From positions 695,970-759,969 of the forward strand of contig NZ_KL544005.1 of the NCBI RefSeq assembly GCF_000711985.1: a stretch of 64,000 nucleotides of DNA, given 5' to 3'. This DNA is from Rheinheimera texasensis DSM 17496 (lineage in GTDB: Bacteria > Pseudomonadota > Gammaproteobacteria > Enterobacterales > Alteromonadaceae). This document shows positions 40,157-49,530 of the stretch, piece by piece; positions within the stretch are counted from its first letter, which is position 1; each line of letters opens with the position of its first letter. The position numbers and the translations under genes were made by a program. The notes beneath the pieces were generated by a model. It saw nothing but the letters and a program-made list of their open reading frames with translations. It was not told the DNA's origin and searched no databases.

Positions 40157-40741
40157 GACCGTCTAGCAAAGAATTCACCTGTCGGTGAGTCACTTTCTTT
40201 TGTTTCAGCAAAAGAAAGTAACCAAAGAAAAACCGACCCCGGTTCCGCTCGAAAGCCCGCTGAAAATCAACAGTTTGAGGCGCTGGGGCAACTCGCGCGG
40301 CGCTACCGTCGCCGCACTCAAACACTCCCCAGCTTAAGACCTCAAACCGCTGATTTTCATCGGCTCGCTCCAACGGGGGATTTGGTTTTCTTAGTTGTCG
40401 CTGTTTTTAGCGGAAGAGAATTAAAAGCAAAGCCAACTACTGAGGCCAGCTGCCCGTTGGAGCGAGCCGGCTGAAAATCGTTGGCCAAGGTTTTAAGAAA
40501 ATGGGTGTCTGAGCACGGCGACGCTAGCGCCGTGCGAGTTACATTTTCGCCTTGGACGGCGACTTTTCAGACGGGCTTTCGAGCGGAACCGGGTGCGCCT
40601 TTTCTTTCGGTTCCTTTCTTTTGGCAAGACACAATCGGACAACGTCCGATTGAACAGCTTTAGCTGGCCCGGAGGGTGAATGGCACAGCCATTCATAAAA
40701 GAAAGGAACTCACCGTTAGGTGATTTCTCTGCTAAACGGTC
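40157..40741. mobile_element. 585-bp non-coding element with long imperfect terminal inverted repeats
   Basis: The ends GACCGTCTAGC and GCTAAACGGTC mirror each other. Inversion continues with breaks for over 100 bases per arm: TCACCT..CGGTGAGT, CTTTCTTTTG, AAAAGAAAG.AACC.AAAGAAAA, and CCCGGTTCCGCTCGAAAGCCCG are all found in both arms. The whole element could fold into one long hairpin. Similar AAAGAAAGTAACCAAAGAAAA sequences occur between genes in many proteobacteria, as I recall. No gene inside; two in-frame stretches are artefacts of the repeats. Confidence 0.7.
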
Positions 40742-40885
40742 TCACCGAAAAGGAAATAACGATTACTAGAGTAAAGCAGCCCGCAGGGCAAAAGCCGCGC
40801 CAGCGCAAATATTCCAAAACAATATATCTAATCAAATTTTTGTTCTTTTTAATTATTAAAAACCCACCTAACATCCGACTCAGCC

Positions 40886-40913
40886 CATTTGGAGATGTAC
40901 AGACGTCCAAATG
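40886..40913. promoter_or_regulatory. Inverted repeat before TonB receptor
   Basis: CATTTGGA and TCCAAATG separated by 12 bases, 92 bases before the receptor start. A candidate operator or leader hairpin for the TonB receptor/sulfate-binding operon. Confidence 0.5.
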
Positions 40914-41004
40914 AAAAAACCTCAAGCACTGCACTGACCGGACCACCGGAAGTTGCTCAGTGATAACTGAACGACGAAACGACTGATGACCAACGGAGTA
41001 TCCC

Positions 41005-43452
41005 ATGTCAGTGCAATCTGATTTAAACCAATATTACGGCGTGAAAAGTAAAGCGCTGCAGTTCCCAACCCGCCGCTTCCGTGCTTTAAGCCCTCTGGCA
41101 GCTGCGGTTAGCCTGGCCATTTTCGGTAGCAGCCCCGTGCTGGCAACAGAGGCAGCAGCGCCACTGGCAATTGCAGCCGCCGCTGCTGCAGAAGATGCCA
41201 ATTTAGAAGTTATTACCGTCACCGCCCGTAAACGGGTGGAAAACGTGCAGGACGTACCTATCGCGATTTCCGTGCTGACGGCGCAGGATTTAGATAAAAC
41301 CGGTACTTATTCCACTGAACAGCTGACGCGTTTACAGCCATCAATTCAGCTGATTTCATCGAACCCGCGTAATACCGCGGTGACCATTCGTGGCCTTGGC
41401 AGCGTAATTGGCTTGACCAATGATGGTCTCGAATCCGGTGTTGGTTTTTATGTCGATGAAGTCTATTACGCCCGGCCAGGTTCGGCGGTCGTTGACCTGC
41501 TGGATATCGAGCGGGTTGAAGTATTACGCGGCCCACAAGGCACCTTGTTTGGTAAAAACACCACGGCCGGTGCACTGAACCTGAGTACTGCAGCGCCGAC
41601 TTTTACACCGGAAGGCAAAGCCGAAGTGACCTTGGGCGAAGATGGTTATACCCAGGGCAAAGCCATAATCTCCGGAGGCCTGAGCGAAAAAGTCGCAGGC
41701 CGGCTGGCCGTATCCAGCACGCGGCGCGACGGTACTGTGTATAACGTGACGACAGGCGCCAAACAAAATGATACCAATAGCCAGGCATTGCGTGGACAGC
41801 TGCTGATTGAAGCGGCGCCAGACTTAAAAATTAAATTATCTGCCGATTATGCGTATCAGAACCCGAATGCCAATACCCAGGTATTTGTGCGTTACGGCGC
41901 GACCAAACGCTCGGCAGCGTCACAATTCCCGGCTTTAGCGGCGGCGCTCAATTACAAACCAGCCAGCGAAAACCCTTACGACCGGCTGGTTGATGTCAAC
42001 TCGCCGCTGCAGGCGCGGCAAATCCTCAAAGGCACCAGCGCCAAAGTCGACTGGGATTTAGGTGATTACAGCTTTACGTCCATTAGTGCGCTGCGCGCCT
42101 GGGACTGGACACCACAAAATGACCGCGATTACACCGGTTTAGCCATTCGCACCAAATCAAATAACCCGTCGGCACAAGACCAGTGGAGCCAGGAGTTCCG
42201 CCTCAGCTCTAATGGCAGCGGCGAACTGGATTGGGTGGCCGGTTTATACGCCTTTGGTCAGAACGTGGAAACCCACGGCACTGAACAATGGGGCAAAGAC
42301 GGTGCGCGCTGGTTAATTGGCGCGGCCCTGCCAGGTGGAATTAGTATCCCGTCAAACCTGATTGATGGTTACACCTCCAATACCGACGTGTACTCCAGCA
42401 CCGATTCTTACGCCGCTTACGCGCAGGCAACCTGGCATGTCACAGAGGATTTCCGCGTCACGCCGGGTGTGCGGTATACCAAAGAAGAAAAAACCGGTGA
42501 TTTCACGCAAGTCGCCAGCGGTGGCCTGGCCACCACAGACGCAGCGCTCATAACCGCCAAACGCGGTATTGCCCGTAACCAGAAATATTATGCCGAGTTC
42601 TCTGACTCAAGCCCAACCGGTCAGCTCAATCTGGCGTATGACTTAAGCGACGACCAGCTGGTGTATCTGAACTGGGCCCGCGGGTATAAATCAGGCGGTA
42701 TCAATGCGGCTGGTATTCCAACCGACGCCGCCGGTAACCCGTCGCTGGTCAGCGCCACAGTACAGCCGGAAAAATCCACCACAGTCGAGTTGGGGCTCAA
42801 GTCCCAATGGCTGGAGCGGCGCCTCACCACCAACTTCGCGATTTATGACACCCAGGTCACCGACTATCAGGCAAACGTGGTCGATGCCGGCCCTGGGGCG
42901 CTGCGCGGTTATCTCGCCAATATCGAAAAAGTCAGTGTGCGCGGTTTTGAATTTGACAGCCGCGCGCAGCTAACCGACAGCTGGTCTGTGTACGCGACTT
43001 ACGCCTACACCGACGGCCAATACGATTCGTTCCGCAATGGCCCACCGCCACTGGAAGAGCTGGCATCCGGTACTGCCGCCTTTGATTTGTCCGGGCGTGA
43101 TTTACCGGGCGTGTCGAAAAACGCCGGTTCACTCGGCACTGAATACAGCTGGGGCGGCACTGTCAGCGGTGTGGCTGGTGAATGGTACAGCGCAACAGAT
43201 CTGAGCTACCGCTCAGACTGGAACTCAGATGCGTCGGTGTCGAAATACCTGGTGGTGGAAGCCTCGACACTGGTCAACCTGCGGCTGGGTTTCAGAACCG
43301 ATAACGGCACAGACGTATCGATTTATGCCCGCAACGCCTTTAACGAAGACTATTTAAGCTTCCTCAGTATTCAGGCCGGTAACTCCGGAGCTGTGTATGG
43401 CCATGTCGGCGACCCACGCAATATCGGTCTGCGCGTCAAAGCAGAATTTTAA
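41005..43452 (+). CDS. TonB-dependent receptor linked to sulfate-binding protein
   Basis: An 815-residue outer-membrane receptor. An extended signal peptide (cleaved near LATEAA, residue ~50) is followed by an Ala-rich linker, TonB box-like LEVITVTARK, plug (VQDVPIAISVL, RGLGSVIG, ERVEVLRGPQGTLFG, then NTTAGALN) and a barrel ending GLRVKAEF with terminal Phe. The family resembles receptors for organic molecules rather than ferric siderophores. GGAG is 7 bases upstream. The next gene, 94 bases on, encodes a sulfate-binding protein, so sulfate esters or sulfonates are a reasonable substrate guess. Confidence 0.88.
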   Translation: MSVQSDLNQYYGVKSKALQFPTRRFRALSPLAAAVSLAIFGSSPVLATEAAAPLAIAAAAAAEDANLEVITVTARKRVENVQDVPIAISVLTAQDLDKTGTYSTEQLTRLQPSIQLISSNPRNTAVTIRGLGSVIGLTNDGLESGVGFYVDEVYYARPGSAVVDLLDIERVEVLRGPQGTLFGKNTTAGALNLSTAAPTFTPEGKAEVTLGEDGYTQGKAIISGGLSEKVAGRLAVSSTRRDGTVYNVTTGAKQNDTNSQALRGQLLIEAAPDLKIKLSADYAYQNPNANTQVFVRYGATKRSAASQFPALAAALNYKPASENPYDRLVDVNSPLQARQILKGTSAKVDWDLGDYSFTSISALRAWDWTPQNDRDYTGLAIRTKSNNPSAQDQWSQEFRLSSNGSGELDWVAGLYAFGQNVETHGTEQWGKDGARWLIGAALPGGISIPSNLIDGYTSNTDVYSSTDSYAAYAQATWHVTEDFRVTPGVRYTKEEKTGDFTQVASGGLATTDAALITAKRGIARNQKYYAEFSDSSPTGQLNLAYDLSDDQLVYLNWARGYKSGGINAAGIPTDAAGNPSLVSATVQPEKSTTVELGLKSQWLERRLTTNFAIYDTQVTDYQANVVDAGPGALRGYLANIEKVSVRGFEFDSRAQLTDSWSVYATYAYTDGQYDSFRNGPPPLEELASGTAAFDLSGRDLPGVSKNAGSLGTEYSWGGTVSGVAGEWYSATDLSYRSDWNSDASVSKYLVVEASTLVNLRLGFRTDNGTDVSIYARNAFNEDYLSFLSIQAGNSGAVYGHVGDPRNIGLRVKAEF

Positions 43453-43480
43453 ACTGATTTTTAAGCGGATTTAAAAAAGG

Positions 43481-43504
43481 GGCCCGGCGCCAAAACACCG
43501 GGCC
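43481..43504 (+). repeat. Intercistronic GC hairpin
   Basis: GGCCCGG and CCGGGCC separated by ten bases, between the TonB receptor and the sulfate-binding protein gene. No T-run, so more likely an mRNA stabiliser or processing element than a terminator. Confidence 0.55.
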
Positions 43505-43546
43505 TACATACTGAAATAAGGAACGCAGGTTCCACTGGAGCAACAC

Positions 43547-44587
43547 ATGAGCAAGTCCCGTATACCACACAACATGGCTACGCTAGTTCTGGCCCTGGGC
43601 ACAGTTTTCGCCTCACTGGCGCTGACCAGTCTGGCCGTTGCCGGCCAGGCGCAAGCCAAAGAGATCACATTACTGAATGTGTCGTACGACCCGACCCGCG
43701 AGCTGTATCGCGACTATAACCAGGCCTTTGCCAAACATTATCTGGCGAAAACCGGCGATACCGTCAAAATCGAGCAATCGCACGGCGGCTCTGGCAGTCA
43801 GTCACGCGCTATTATCGATGGCCTGAAAGCCGACGTCGCCACGCTGGCGCTGGCTGGGGATATCAACCCGATCGCCCGCATCGGTAAATTGCTGCCGGAA
43901 AACTGGGTCACTGCCCTGCCGCATAACAGTGCGCCTTACACCTCGACCATCGTATTTCTGGTGCGTAAAGGCAATCCGAAAAACATCAAAGACTGGGGCG
44001 ATTTGGTCACAGACGGCGTTGAAGTCATCACGCCGAATCCAAAAACCTCAGGTGGCGCGCGCTGGAATTACTTAGCGGCCTGGGCCTGGGCACAGCAAAA
44101 CACCGGCTCGGCGGAAGGCGCTAAAGCCTTCGTCAGCCAACTTTATACCCATGTACCGGTGCTGGATTCCGGCGCCCGCGGCTCAACCACCACTTTTGTG
44201 CAACGTGGTATTGGTGACGTGTTGTTGTCCTGGGAAAACGAAGCCTTTTTGGCGGTCAACGAGTTAGGCCCGGACAAAGTAGAAATCGTGGTGCCATCAG
44301 TGTCGGTACTGGCCGAACCCTCAGTAGCCGTGTTGAAAAAGAACACCGACGCCAAAGGCACGACAGCCGCCGCTACAGAATATCTGCAATATCTGTACAG
44401 CGCTGAAGGCCAGGAAATTGCCGCCAAACACTATTACCGCCCGCGCGATACAGCAGTTGCCGCCAAATATGCCAAGCAGTTCCCGGCCATTAAGCTGGTG
44501 GATATCGGCAGCTTCGGCGGCTGGGACAAAGTACAGCCTGAGCATTTTGGCGACGGCGGTATCTTTGATCAGATTTATCAGCGCTGA
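43547..44587 (+). CDS. sbp: Sulfate-binding periplasmic protein
   Basis: A 346-residue solute-binding protein of the Sbp/CysP family: signal peptide cleaved after QAKA (residue ~38), then [61 protein letters not shown] and [21 protein letters not shown], all hallmark segments. It binds sulfate or thiosulfate in the periplasm for an ABC importer. The importer genes cysTWA are not adjacent. Instead it follows a TonB receptor, and a strong terminator closes the unit at 44658. GGAG lies 8 bases before the ATG. Confidence 0.93.
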   Translation: MSKSRIPHNMATLVLALGTVFASLALTSLAVAGQAQAKEITLLNVSYDPTRELYRDYNQAFAKHYLAKTGDTVKIEQSHGGSGSQSRAIIDGLKADVATLALAGDINPIARIGKLLPENWVTALPHNSAPYTSTIVFLVRKGNPKNIKDWGDLVTDGVEVITPNPKTSGGARWNYLAAWAWAQQNTGSAEGAKAFVSQLYTHVPVLDSGARGSTTTFVQRGIGDVLLSWENEAFLAVNELGPDKVEIVVPSVSVLAEPSVAVLKKNTDAKGTTAAATEYLQYLYSAEGQEIAAKHYYRPRDTAVAAKYAKQFPAIKLVDIGSFGGWDKVQPEHFGDGGIFDQIYQR

Positions 44588-44657
44588 TAATTCACTGGCA
44601 TTGGCAAAAACATTTGCACATTTTCCGTGCTGGCGCAGTATATAAAACCGATACATT

Positions 44658-44685
44658 GCCGCAGTGTTCAGACTGCGGCTTTTTT
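44658..44685 (+). terminator. Terminator of receptor/sbp unit
   Basis: GCCGCAGT-GTTCAG-ACTGCGGC followed by TTTTTT. It lies upstream of the next gene's start at 44712 and rules out a longer version of that gene. Confidence 0.9.
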
Positions 44686-44711
44686 GCCGACCAAGCACCT
44701 GGAGCCAGTTT

Positions 44712-45605
44712 ATGTCAGAGCGTAAAACCGCCAAAGATTTTCATCCGGAAACCTTACGTTTGTTCGACCGTTATGTGCATGGAGATATCAGCCGGCGCGA
44801 GTTTTTGACCGGCACTGCGAAGTTTGCCGTGGCCGGCGTCACGGCGTTATCAATTCTGGAAGCTTTAACACCTAATTACGCACTCGGCCAACAGGTGAAA
44901 CCAGATGACAAAACCTTGTCGGCCAGCTTTGTCGAGTTCCCAAGCCCAAACGGCAATGGCACAGTGCGCGGTTATCTGGTGAAACCAGCCAAAGCGACCA
45001 GGCCACTGCCGGTTGTGCTGGTGGTGCATGAAAATCGCGGCTTAAACCCGCATATTGAAGATATAGCGCGGCGCTTCGCGAAGGCTGGTTTTATCGCCTT
45101 AGCACCGGATGCACTGTTTACGCTCGGTGGTTATCCGGGCGATGAAGACAAAGCCCGTGAGTTATTTGGCAAGCTGGATCAGACCAAAACACGGCAGGAT
45201 TTCATTGAAAGTGTGGCGTATCTGCAAAAACTTGCAGGCGGCAACGGCAAAGTCGGCGTGGTCGGTTTCTGTTACGGTGGTGGCATCGCCAACTTCCTCG
45301 CCACTGAAGTACCGACCCTAGCCGCTGCAGTACCGTTTTATGGCCGGCAAGGGGACCTTGAAAAAGTCGCCCGGATCAAAGCACCGCTACTCTTTCATTA
45401 CGCCAGCAATGACGAACGCGTCAACGCCGGTGCCAAAGCCTATGACGACGCGTTAAAAGCCGCCGGTAAAACCGCGCAAAGCTTTACCTATCCGGACACC
45501 CAACACGGCTTTCACAACGACACCACACCGCGCTACGACAAAGCCGCGGCGGAACTGGCCTGGCAACGGACAGTGGCGTTTTTTCAACAGCAGCTGAAAA
45601 CCTGA
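44712..45605 (+). CDS. Tat-exported dienelactone-hydrolase-family enzyme
   Basis: A 297-residue alpha/beta hydrolase. The start at 44712 has TGGAG 8 bases upstream. The N-terminus carries a twin-arginine signal (SRREFLTG, R28-R29) with hydrophobic core to ~58, so it folds before export. The catalytic triad of DLH enzymes is visible: Cys in VGFCYGGG, Asp in SNDERVNAG and His in QHGFHND. Substrates of periplasmic DLH homologues are poorly known. It has its own promoter region, being separated from sbp by a terminator; a shared regulon is only a guess. Confidence 0.9.
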   Translation: MSERKTAKDFHPETLRLFDRYVHGDISRREFLTGTAKFAVAGVTALSILEALTPNYALGQQVKPDDKTLSASFVEFPSPNGNGTVRGYLVKPAKATRPLPVVLVVHENRGLNPHIEDIARRFAKAGFIALAPDALFTLGGYPGDEDKARELFGKLDQTKTRQDFIESVAYLQKLAGGNGKVGVVGFCYGGGIANFLATEVPTLAAAVPFYGRQGDLEKVARIKAPLLFHYASNDERVNAGAKAYDDALKAAGKTAQSFTYPDTQHGFHNDTTPRYDKAAAELAWQRTVAFFQQQLKT

Positions 45606-45633
45606 TAACCCGCTTTTACGCAGAAGCTTTTGG

Positions 45634-45660
45634 TGACCGCATCGTCTGTCCGGTGCGGTC
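45634..45660. terminator. Weak hairpin between convergent genes
   Basis: GACCGCA and TGCGGTC around a 13-base loop, between the DLH stop and the diguanylate cyclase stop. A short T-stretch follows. Possible bidirectional terminator. Confidence 0.4.
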
Positions 45661-47949
45661 TTAAAACCACATCAGGCAATCGCGACCATTTTCTTTGGCT
45701 TTATACAATGCCACATCGGCGTCGGCCATTTGTAAGTGCAAATCTTCCACTTCTCCGGCTGGCACATAGCGTGCGCCGATACTAGCAGTGACGGATACAT
45801 CTGCGTCAGCGGTATGTACCACTTCAGCACTGATCTCCAGACGCAGATTATCCAACAGCAAATGCACCATATCAATTTCGGTATGCTCGATCAGCAATGC
45901 AAACTCTTCCCCCCCAAGACGGGCACCATAGTCGTCTGAACGCAGACAGTGCTGGAGTTTGCGGCCTATCAGCTTGATCACCTCATCGCCGACCGCATGG
46001 CCGTATGTGTCGTTGACCCTTTTGAAATTGTCGATGTCGAGGATCGCCAGCACATAACCGGTGGGGCTGTTTTTTAAGCGGGCACAATGTTCGATAAAAG
46101 CGCGCCGGTTCGGGATGCCGGTTAAAGGGTCTGTCATCGCCAGATTCTTCAGCTGCTCTTCGGCATGCACCCGCGCCTGTTCCTGCTCAACTGCATAAAA
46201 CAAACCGGCCAGCGCGTCACAGAGCGGCTGTAAAAATGCCGCATCTGCCGGCGTGTAGTCAGACAATTTATTCGCAAGGCCTATCATCCCCACCAAGCCA
46301 TCCTTGAGCATGATGGGCAGCCCCAGAAACCGGAAGATTTTCGGGTGGCCGGCCGGCGTGCCTTTTGATGCCGGGTGACTGGCCGGTTCGTTACTGATGA
46401 CCAGCGTCTGGCTGGTGATCACTTTGCCAAACAAGTTATCGAAGCTGTCAAAGTACAGTTGCCCCTGCTGATATAACTCGACCAGCTGACTGCTGCGCTC
46501 ATTCCAGGAAATCTCGGTGATCGCATGAATAAAAAGGCTATTTTTTTCGTTATTCAGGCGCATCTGACCAATAAAAGCAAACTGGCTGTCCGCTATCTCA
46601 GTCAGCTCCGCCAGCACTGCGCGACAGGCTTCAGACAAGTTGCCGCTACGAAGATACATCGCCTGGGCTTTATTGATAAAACTCAGCAGTTGGCGCTGTT
46701 TGGTTTCCAGCAGCGCCATTTCTTTTTTCACTGTGATGTCGCGGTGAGTGCCGGCAAGGCGCACCGGCTGCTGCTGGCTGTCCCGCTCCACCACTTTGCC
46801 GTAAGTCTCAATCCAGACCCAATGACCGTCCTGATGCTTCATCCGGTAAACCGTATTAAACACCGGCGTCTGCCCGCTCAGATGACGCTGTAACTCTGCA
46901 TCCAGCGCGGCCATATCTGCCGGATGTATTAACTGACGCCAAAACAAACTGCTACTGTCAAACAACTCATAGTCCAGCCCCAGCATTTCGCACCAACGCC
47001 GGTTCACTTTGCTGCTGTCCAACTGCAGGTTCCAGTCCCAGGTGCCAAGACCGGAGGCATCCAGCAATAGGCGCATCTGTTGATTAGTTTCAGTCAGCTT
47101 GGCTTCTGTGTAACGATTGGCCGTGTGATCGACCAACATGGCGTGAATAGCATCAAGCCGGCCGTCGCTGCTGAAAAAGGCACGGGAAATCAGCTTGACC
47201 CAAAACAGCTTGTGACTGGGCGATTTGATCTGAAAATGCGCCTCTGCGGCTGCAACGCCACTTTGGTGATTACTTAGCAGAAAATTAAAATCATTGAGGC
47301 TGGCCGGGACGATAAAGTCTTCAAATACCGCTTGTTTCTGCCGCAGCGCTTCAGCCGGCAAGTCAAATAAAGTATCGATATTGCCGGAGACATGCGTCAG
47401 CGTCAGCCCATGCAGATTGCGCCATTGCATCAGCACCGCCGGCGATTGCTCGAGTAAACGCTGTTCCTGTGCCAGCTGTTTATGCTGATGCCAGAGTGTC
47501 AGGTAGTGAGAGACGTGTGCACTGACTTTTTCCAGCAATGCCAGCTGCTGCACGCTGATACTGCGTGGCACCTGGTCGATAACACACACGGCACCGACCG
47601 GGACATTATTCAGTTGCAGCGGCACGCCGGCATAAAAGCGGATATGCGGCGCACCGGTAACCAGCGGGTTGTGCTGAAATTCAGCGTGGCTGCTGGCATC
47701 CTCCACCACCATTGGCGCGTCCTGTGCCACGACATGGGCACAAAAAGCATCTTCCAGTCGGGTCCGGTCTGCCCCGAGGCCATAGCGGGCTTTAAAAAAT
47801 TGGAAATCCGCGCCAATCAGACTGACCAGTGCAATAGGGGCATCGAACAATTGCGCCAGTGCTGCCAGCAACTGATTCAGGCTCGGGTCTTCGTCAGCGA
47901 CCTGCAGCGAATATTCGGCAATAGTCTCTAAGCGCGTCATTTCATTCAT
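45661..47949 (-). CDS. Multi-sensor diguanylate cyclase (GAF-PAS-PAS-GAF-GGDEF)
   Basis: A 762-residue soluble signalling protein. GAF (~20-155; VSLIGADFQFFKARYG, FYAGVPLQL, VGAVCVID); a PAS domain (~165-275); a second PAS with PAC motif (~290-415; GHWVWIETYGKVVE); a second GAF (~425-590); and a C-terminal GGDEF domain (~605-762). The active site is GGEEF and an inhibitory RxxD site (RSDD) lies five residues before it, so it should be catalytically active and product-inhibited. It makes cyclic di-GMP; no EAL domain is present. It converges on the DLH gene and appears monocistronic. Confidence 0.93.
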   Translation of the reverse strand: MNEMTRLETIAEYSLQVADEDPSLNQLLAALAQLFDAPIALVSLIGADFQFFKARYGLGADRTRLEDAFCAHVVAQDAPMVVEDASSHAEFQHNPLVTGAPHIRFYAGVPLQLNNVPVGAVCVIDQVPRSISVQQLALLEKVSAHVSHYLTLWHQHKQLAQEQRLLEQSPAVLMQWRNLHGLTLTHVSGNIDTLFDLPAEALRQKQAVFEDFIVPASLNDFNFLLSNHQSGVAAAEAHFQIKSPSHKLFWVKLISRAFFSSDGRLDAIHAMLVDHTANRYTEAKLTETNQQMRLLLDASGLGTWDWNLQLDSSKVNRRWCEMLGLDYELFDSSSLFWRQLIHPADMAALDAELQRHLSGQTPVFNTVYRMKHQDGHWVWIETYGKVVERDSQQQPVRLAGTHRDITVKKEMALLETKQRQLLSFINKAQAMYLRSGNLSEACRAVLAELTEIADSQFAFIGQMRLNNEKNSLFIHAITEISWNERSSQLVELYQQGQLYFDSFDNLFGKVITSQTLVISNEPASHPASKGTPAGHPKIFRFLGLPIMLKDGLVGMIGLANKLSDYTPADAAFLQPLCDALAGLFYAVEQEQARVHAEEQLKNLAMTDPLTGIPNRRAFIEHCARLKNSPTGYVLAILDIDNFKRVNDTYGHAVGDEVIKLIGRKLQHCLRSDDYGARLGGEEFALLIEHTEIDMVHLLLDNLRLEISAEVVHTADADVSVTASIGARYVPAGEVEDLHLQMADADVALYKAKENGRDCLMWF

Positions 47950-48288
47950 ACATCAGTCTCAACATCTACCCTGATTGTGCGGACTTGCCACAGTAATTTC
48001 CCGTTCGCTTCAGGCAAAATTAGCAGCCACCACTGGAGTTACCAGTCGAAAAGCAAAATTTAGTCGTGAATTCCGCAACAGCTTTGCCATGAGGGGGAAA
48101 CTCTCGTTCACTGGTCAGATGCCTGAAAGCAGAGTTTACAGCCCGCACACCTTGCATCCGTCATGCACTGCTCAGCGAATCTCAACATCTGCGTCAGATT
48201 TTATCAAACATTTATCGGCGGCTTATCAAGCGTCAGGGCTACGCGACTGCTGTTTTACCCGGCATTCTGCAATCTCTGGAAACACGCC
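47950..48288. other. Divergent promoter region
   Basis: 339 bases between the diguanylate cyclase and the subtilase. An open frame runs leftward from the protease start, but without ribosome binding site or export signal. No structured site was noted. Confidence 0.4.
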
Positions 48289-49509
48289 ATGCTATTCACC
48301 GCACCGCTAGCCCTGCCCTGCGCCAAGCGACGAATTTGTCTGCTCCTGGGTTTGTTATTCACCACAACGCCCCTCACTCAGGCAGCCACATCGACTGAGC
48401 GTTATATCGTGTTATTGCGGCAAGAAAACACAGCGCCGGCGCAGACAGGGGGAGTTGCGGTCTCATCAGAACGCACCGGCCGCCGGTGGGCACTGCAGCA
48501 ATTTGCCCGAGTAAACCGGCTGGAGCCGCTGATCATGATCCCTGAGCTCCAGCTCTTCAGTGTGCAGCTGAGCACGCAACAGCTTCAGGACATCAGGCGC
48601 CAACCGCAAGTCGCTCTGGTTGAACCGGACCCGCTGCGCTATATGCTGAACACCGCGGTCGATCCACGGCAACACACCGCAGCACCGGCGCTACAACCGG
48701 TACTCGTTCCAGCCACTTTGCAAAGCCCGAGAAAGGTCTGTGTCATCGACAGTGGCTACGCACTGCAGCATGAAGATCTGCACAGTACGGCAGTCTCCGG
48801 CGAAGGGATTGCTGACAACGACAATATTGCCGCCGATTCATGGGATCGGGATGAACAAGGCCACGGCACCCACGTCGCCGGCATCATCGCCGGTTTGGCA
48901 CAACGCCCATCAGGCCGCGGCCGCCTGGGGCTGCTCAGCCTGCATATCATCAAAGTATTCCGGCATAACCAGAACTGGATTTATGCGTCAGAGCTGATTG
49001 CGGCACTTCGTCAATGTCAGGCCGCCGGCGCCCAGCTGGCCAATTTGAGTTTGGGTGGCCCCGGCTATTCTGTCGCCGAAGCACAAGCAGTAAACAGCAG
49101 TGCAACAGCCGGCCTGCTCCTCATTGCCGCAGCAGGCAATAGTGGCGATGATACGAAGTTTTTTCCGGCTTCTTATCCTGTCGTGCTGTCAGTCACTGCG
49201 ACGGATGCACAAGGGGAGCCTGCTGCTTTCTCGCCAACGCACAGGACCATCGATATCGCAGCTCCGGGCGTAGGCATTCAGTCCACCTGGCCTGACGGGA
49301 CGTATCGGCATCGCTCTGGTACTTCGATAGCAGCGGCACAGGTGACCTCAATGGCAGCGTTGCTCTGGAGCTATTACCCGCAGTGCAATCATCAGCAGAT
49401 TAGTCAGGTATTACAAGACACTGCGACCCGCAAAACACTGACATTTGGCGAAATCAACTTTCAGGCCGCTTTTGCAGCCCTGATGCCGGGTTGTGATGCG
49501 CCTGACTGA
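48289..49509 (+). CDS. Subtilisin-family (S8) secreted serine protease
   Basis: A 406-residue exported protease. The start at 48289 gives a proper signal peptide (ICLLLGLLFTTTPLTQAA); a longer frame from 48163 does not. An inhibitor-I9-like propeptide (residues ~40-115, RYIVLLRQ ... PQVALVEPD) precedes the S8 domain with Asp in VIDSGY, His in GHGTHVAGI, Asn in AAAGNSGDD and Ser in GTSIAAAQ. The catalytic serine context GTSIAAA replaces the usual GTSMAxP. No C-terminal pre-peptidase domain is present. It is likely an extracellular nutrient protease. Confidence 0.92.
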   Translation: MLFTAPLALPCAKRRICLLLGLLFTTTPLTQAATSTERYIVLLRQENTAPAQTGGVAVSSERTGRRWALQQFARVNRLEPLIMIPELQLFSVQLSTQQLQDIRRQPQVALVEPDPLRYMLNTAVDPRQHTAAPALQPVLVPATLQSPRKVCVIDSGYALQHEDLHSTAVSGEGIADNDNIAADSWDRDEQGHGTHVAGIIAGLAQRPSGRGRLGLLSLHIIKVFRHNQNWIYASELIAALRQCQAAGAQLANLSLGGPGYSVAEAQAVNSSATAGLLLIAAAGNSGDDTKFFPASYPVVLSVTATDAQGEPAAFSPTHRTIDIAAPGVGIQSTWPDGTYRHRSGTSIAAAQVTSMAALLWSYYPQCNHQQISQVLQDTATRKTLTFGEINFQAAFAALMPGCDAPD

Positions 49510-49530
49510 AGATAACCTCTGGCAATATTG

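Noticed and set aside
40130-40663. Several 60-114 codon frames on both strands
   Set aside because: They lie wholly within the 585-bp inverted-repeat element and lack start signals.
43547-44587. Complete sulfate ABC transporter operon
   Set aside because: Only the binding protein is present; permease and ATPase genes are absent on either side.
48163-48288. N-terminal extension of the subtilase
   Set aside because: No ribosome binding site, and it would bury the signal peptide.
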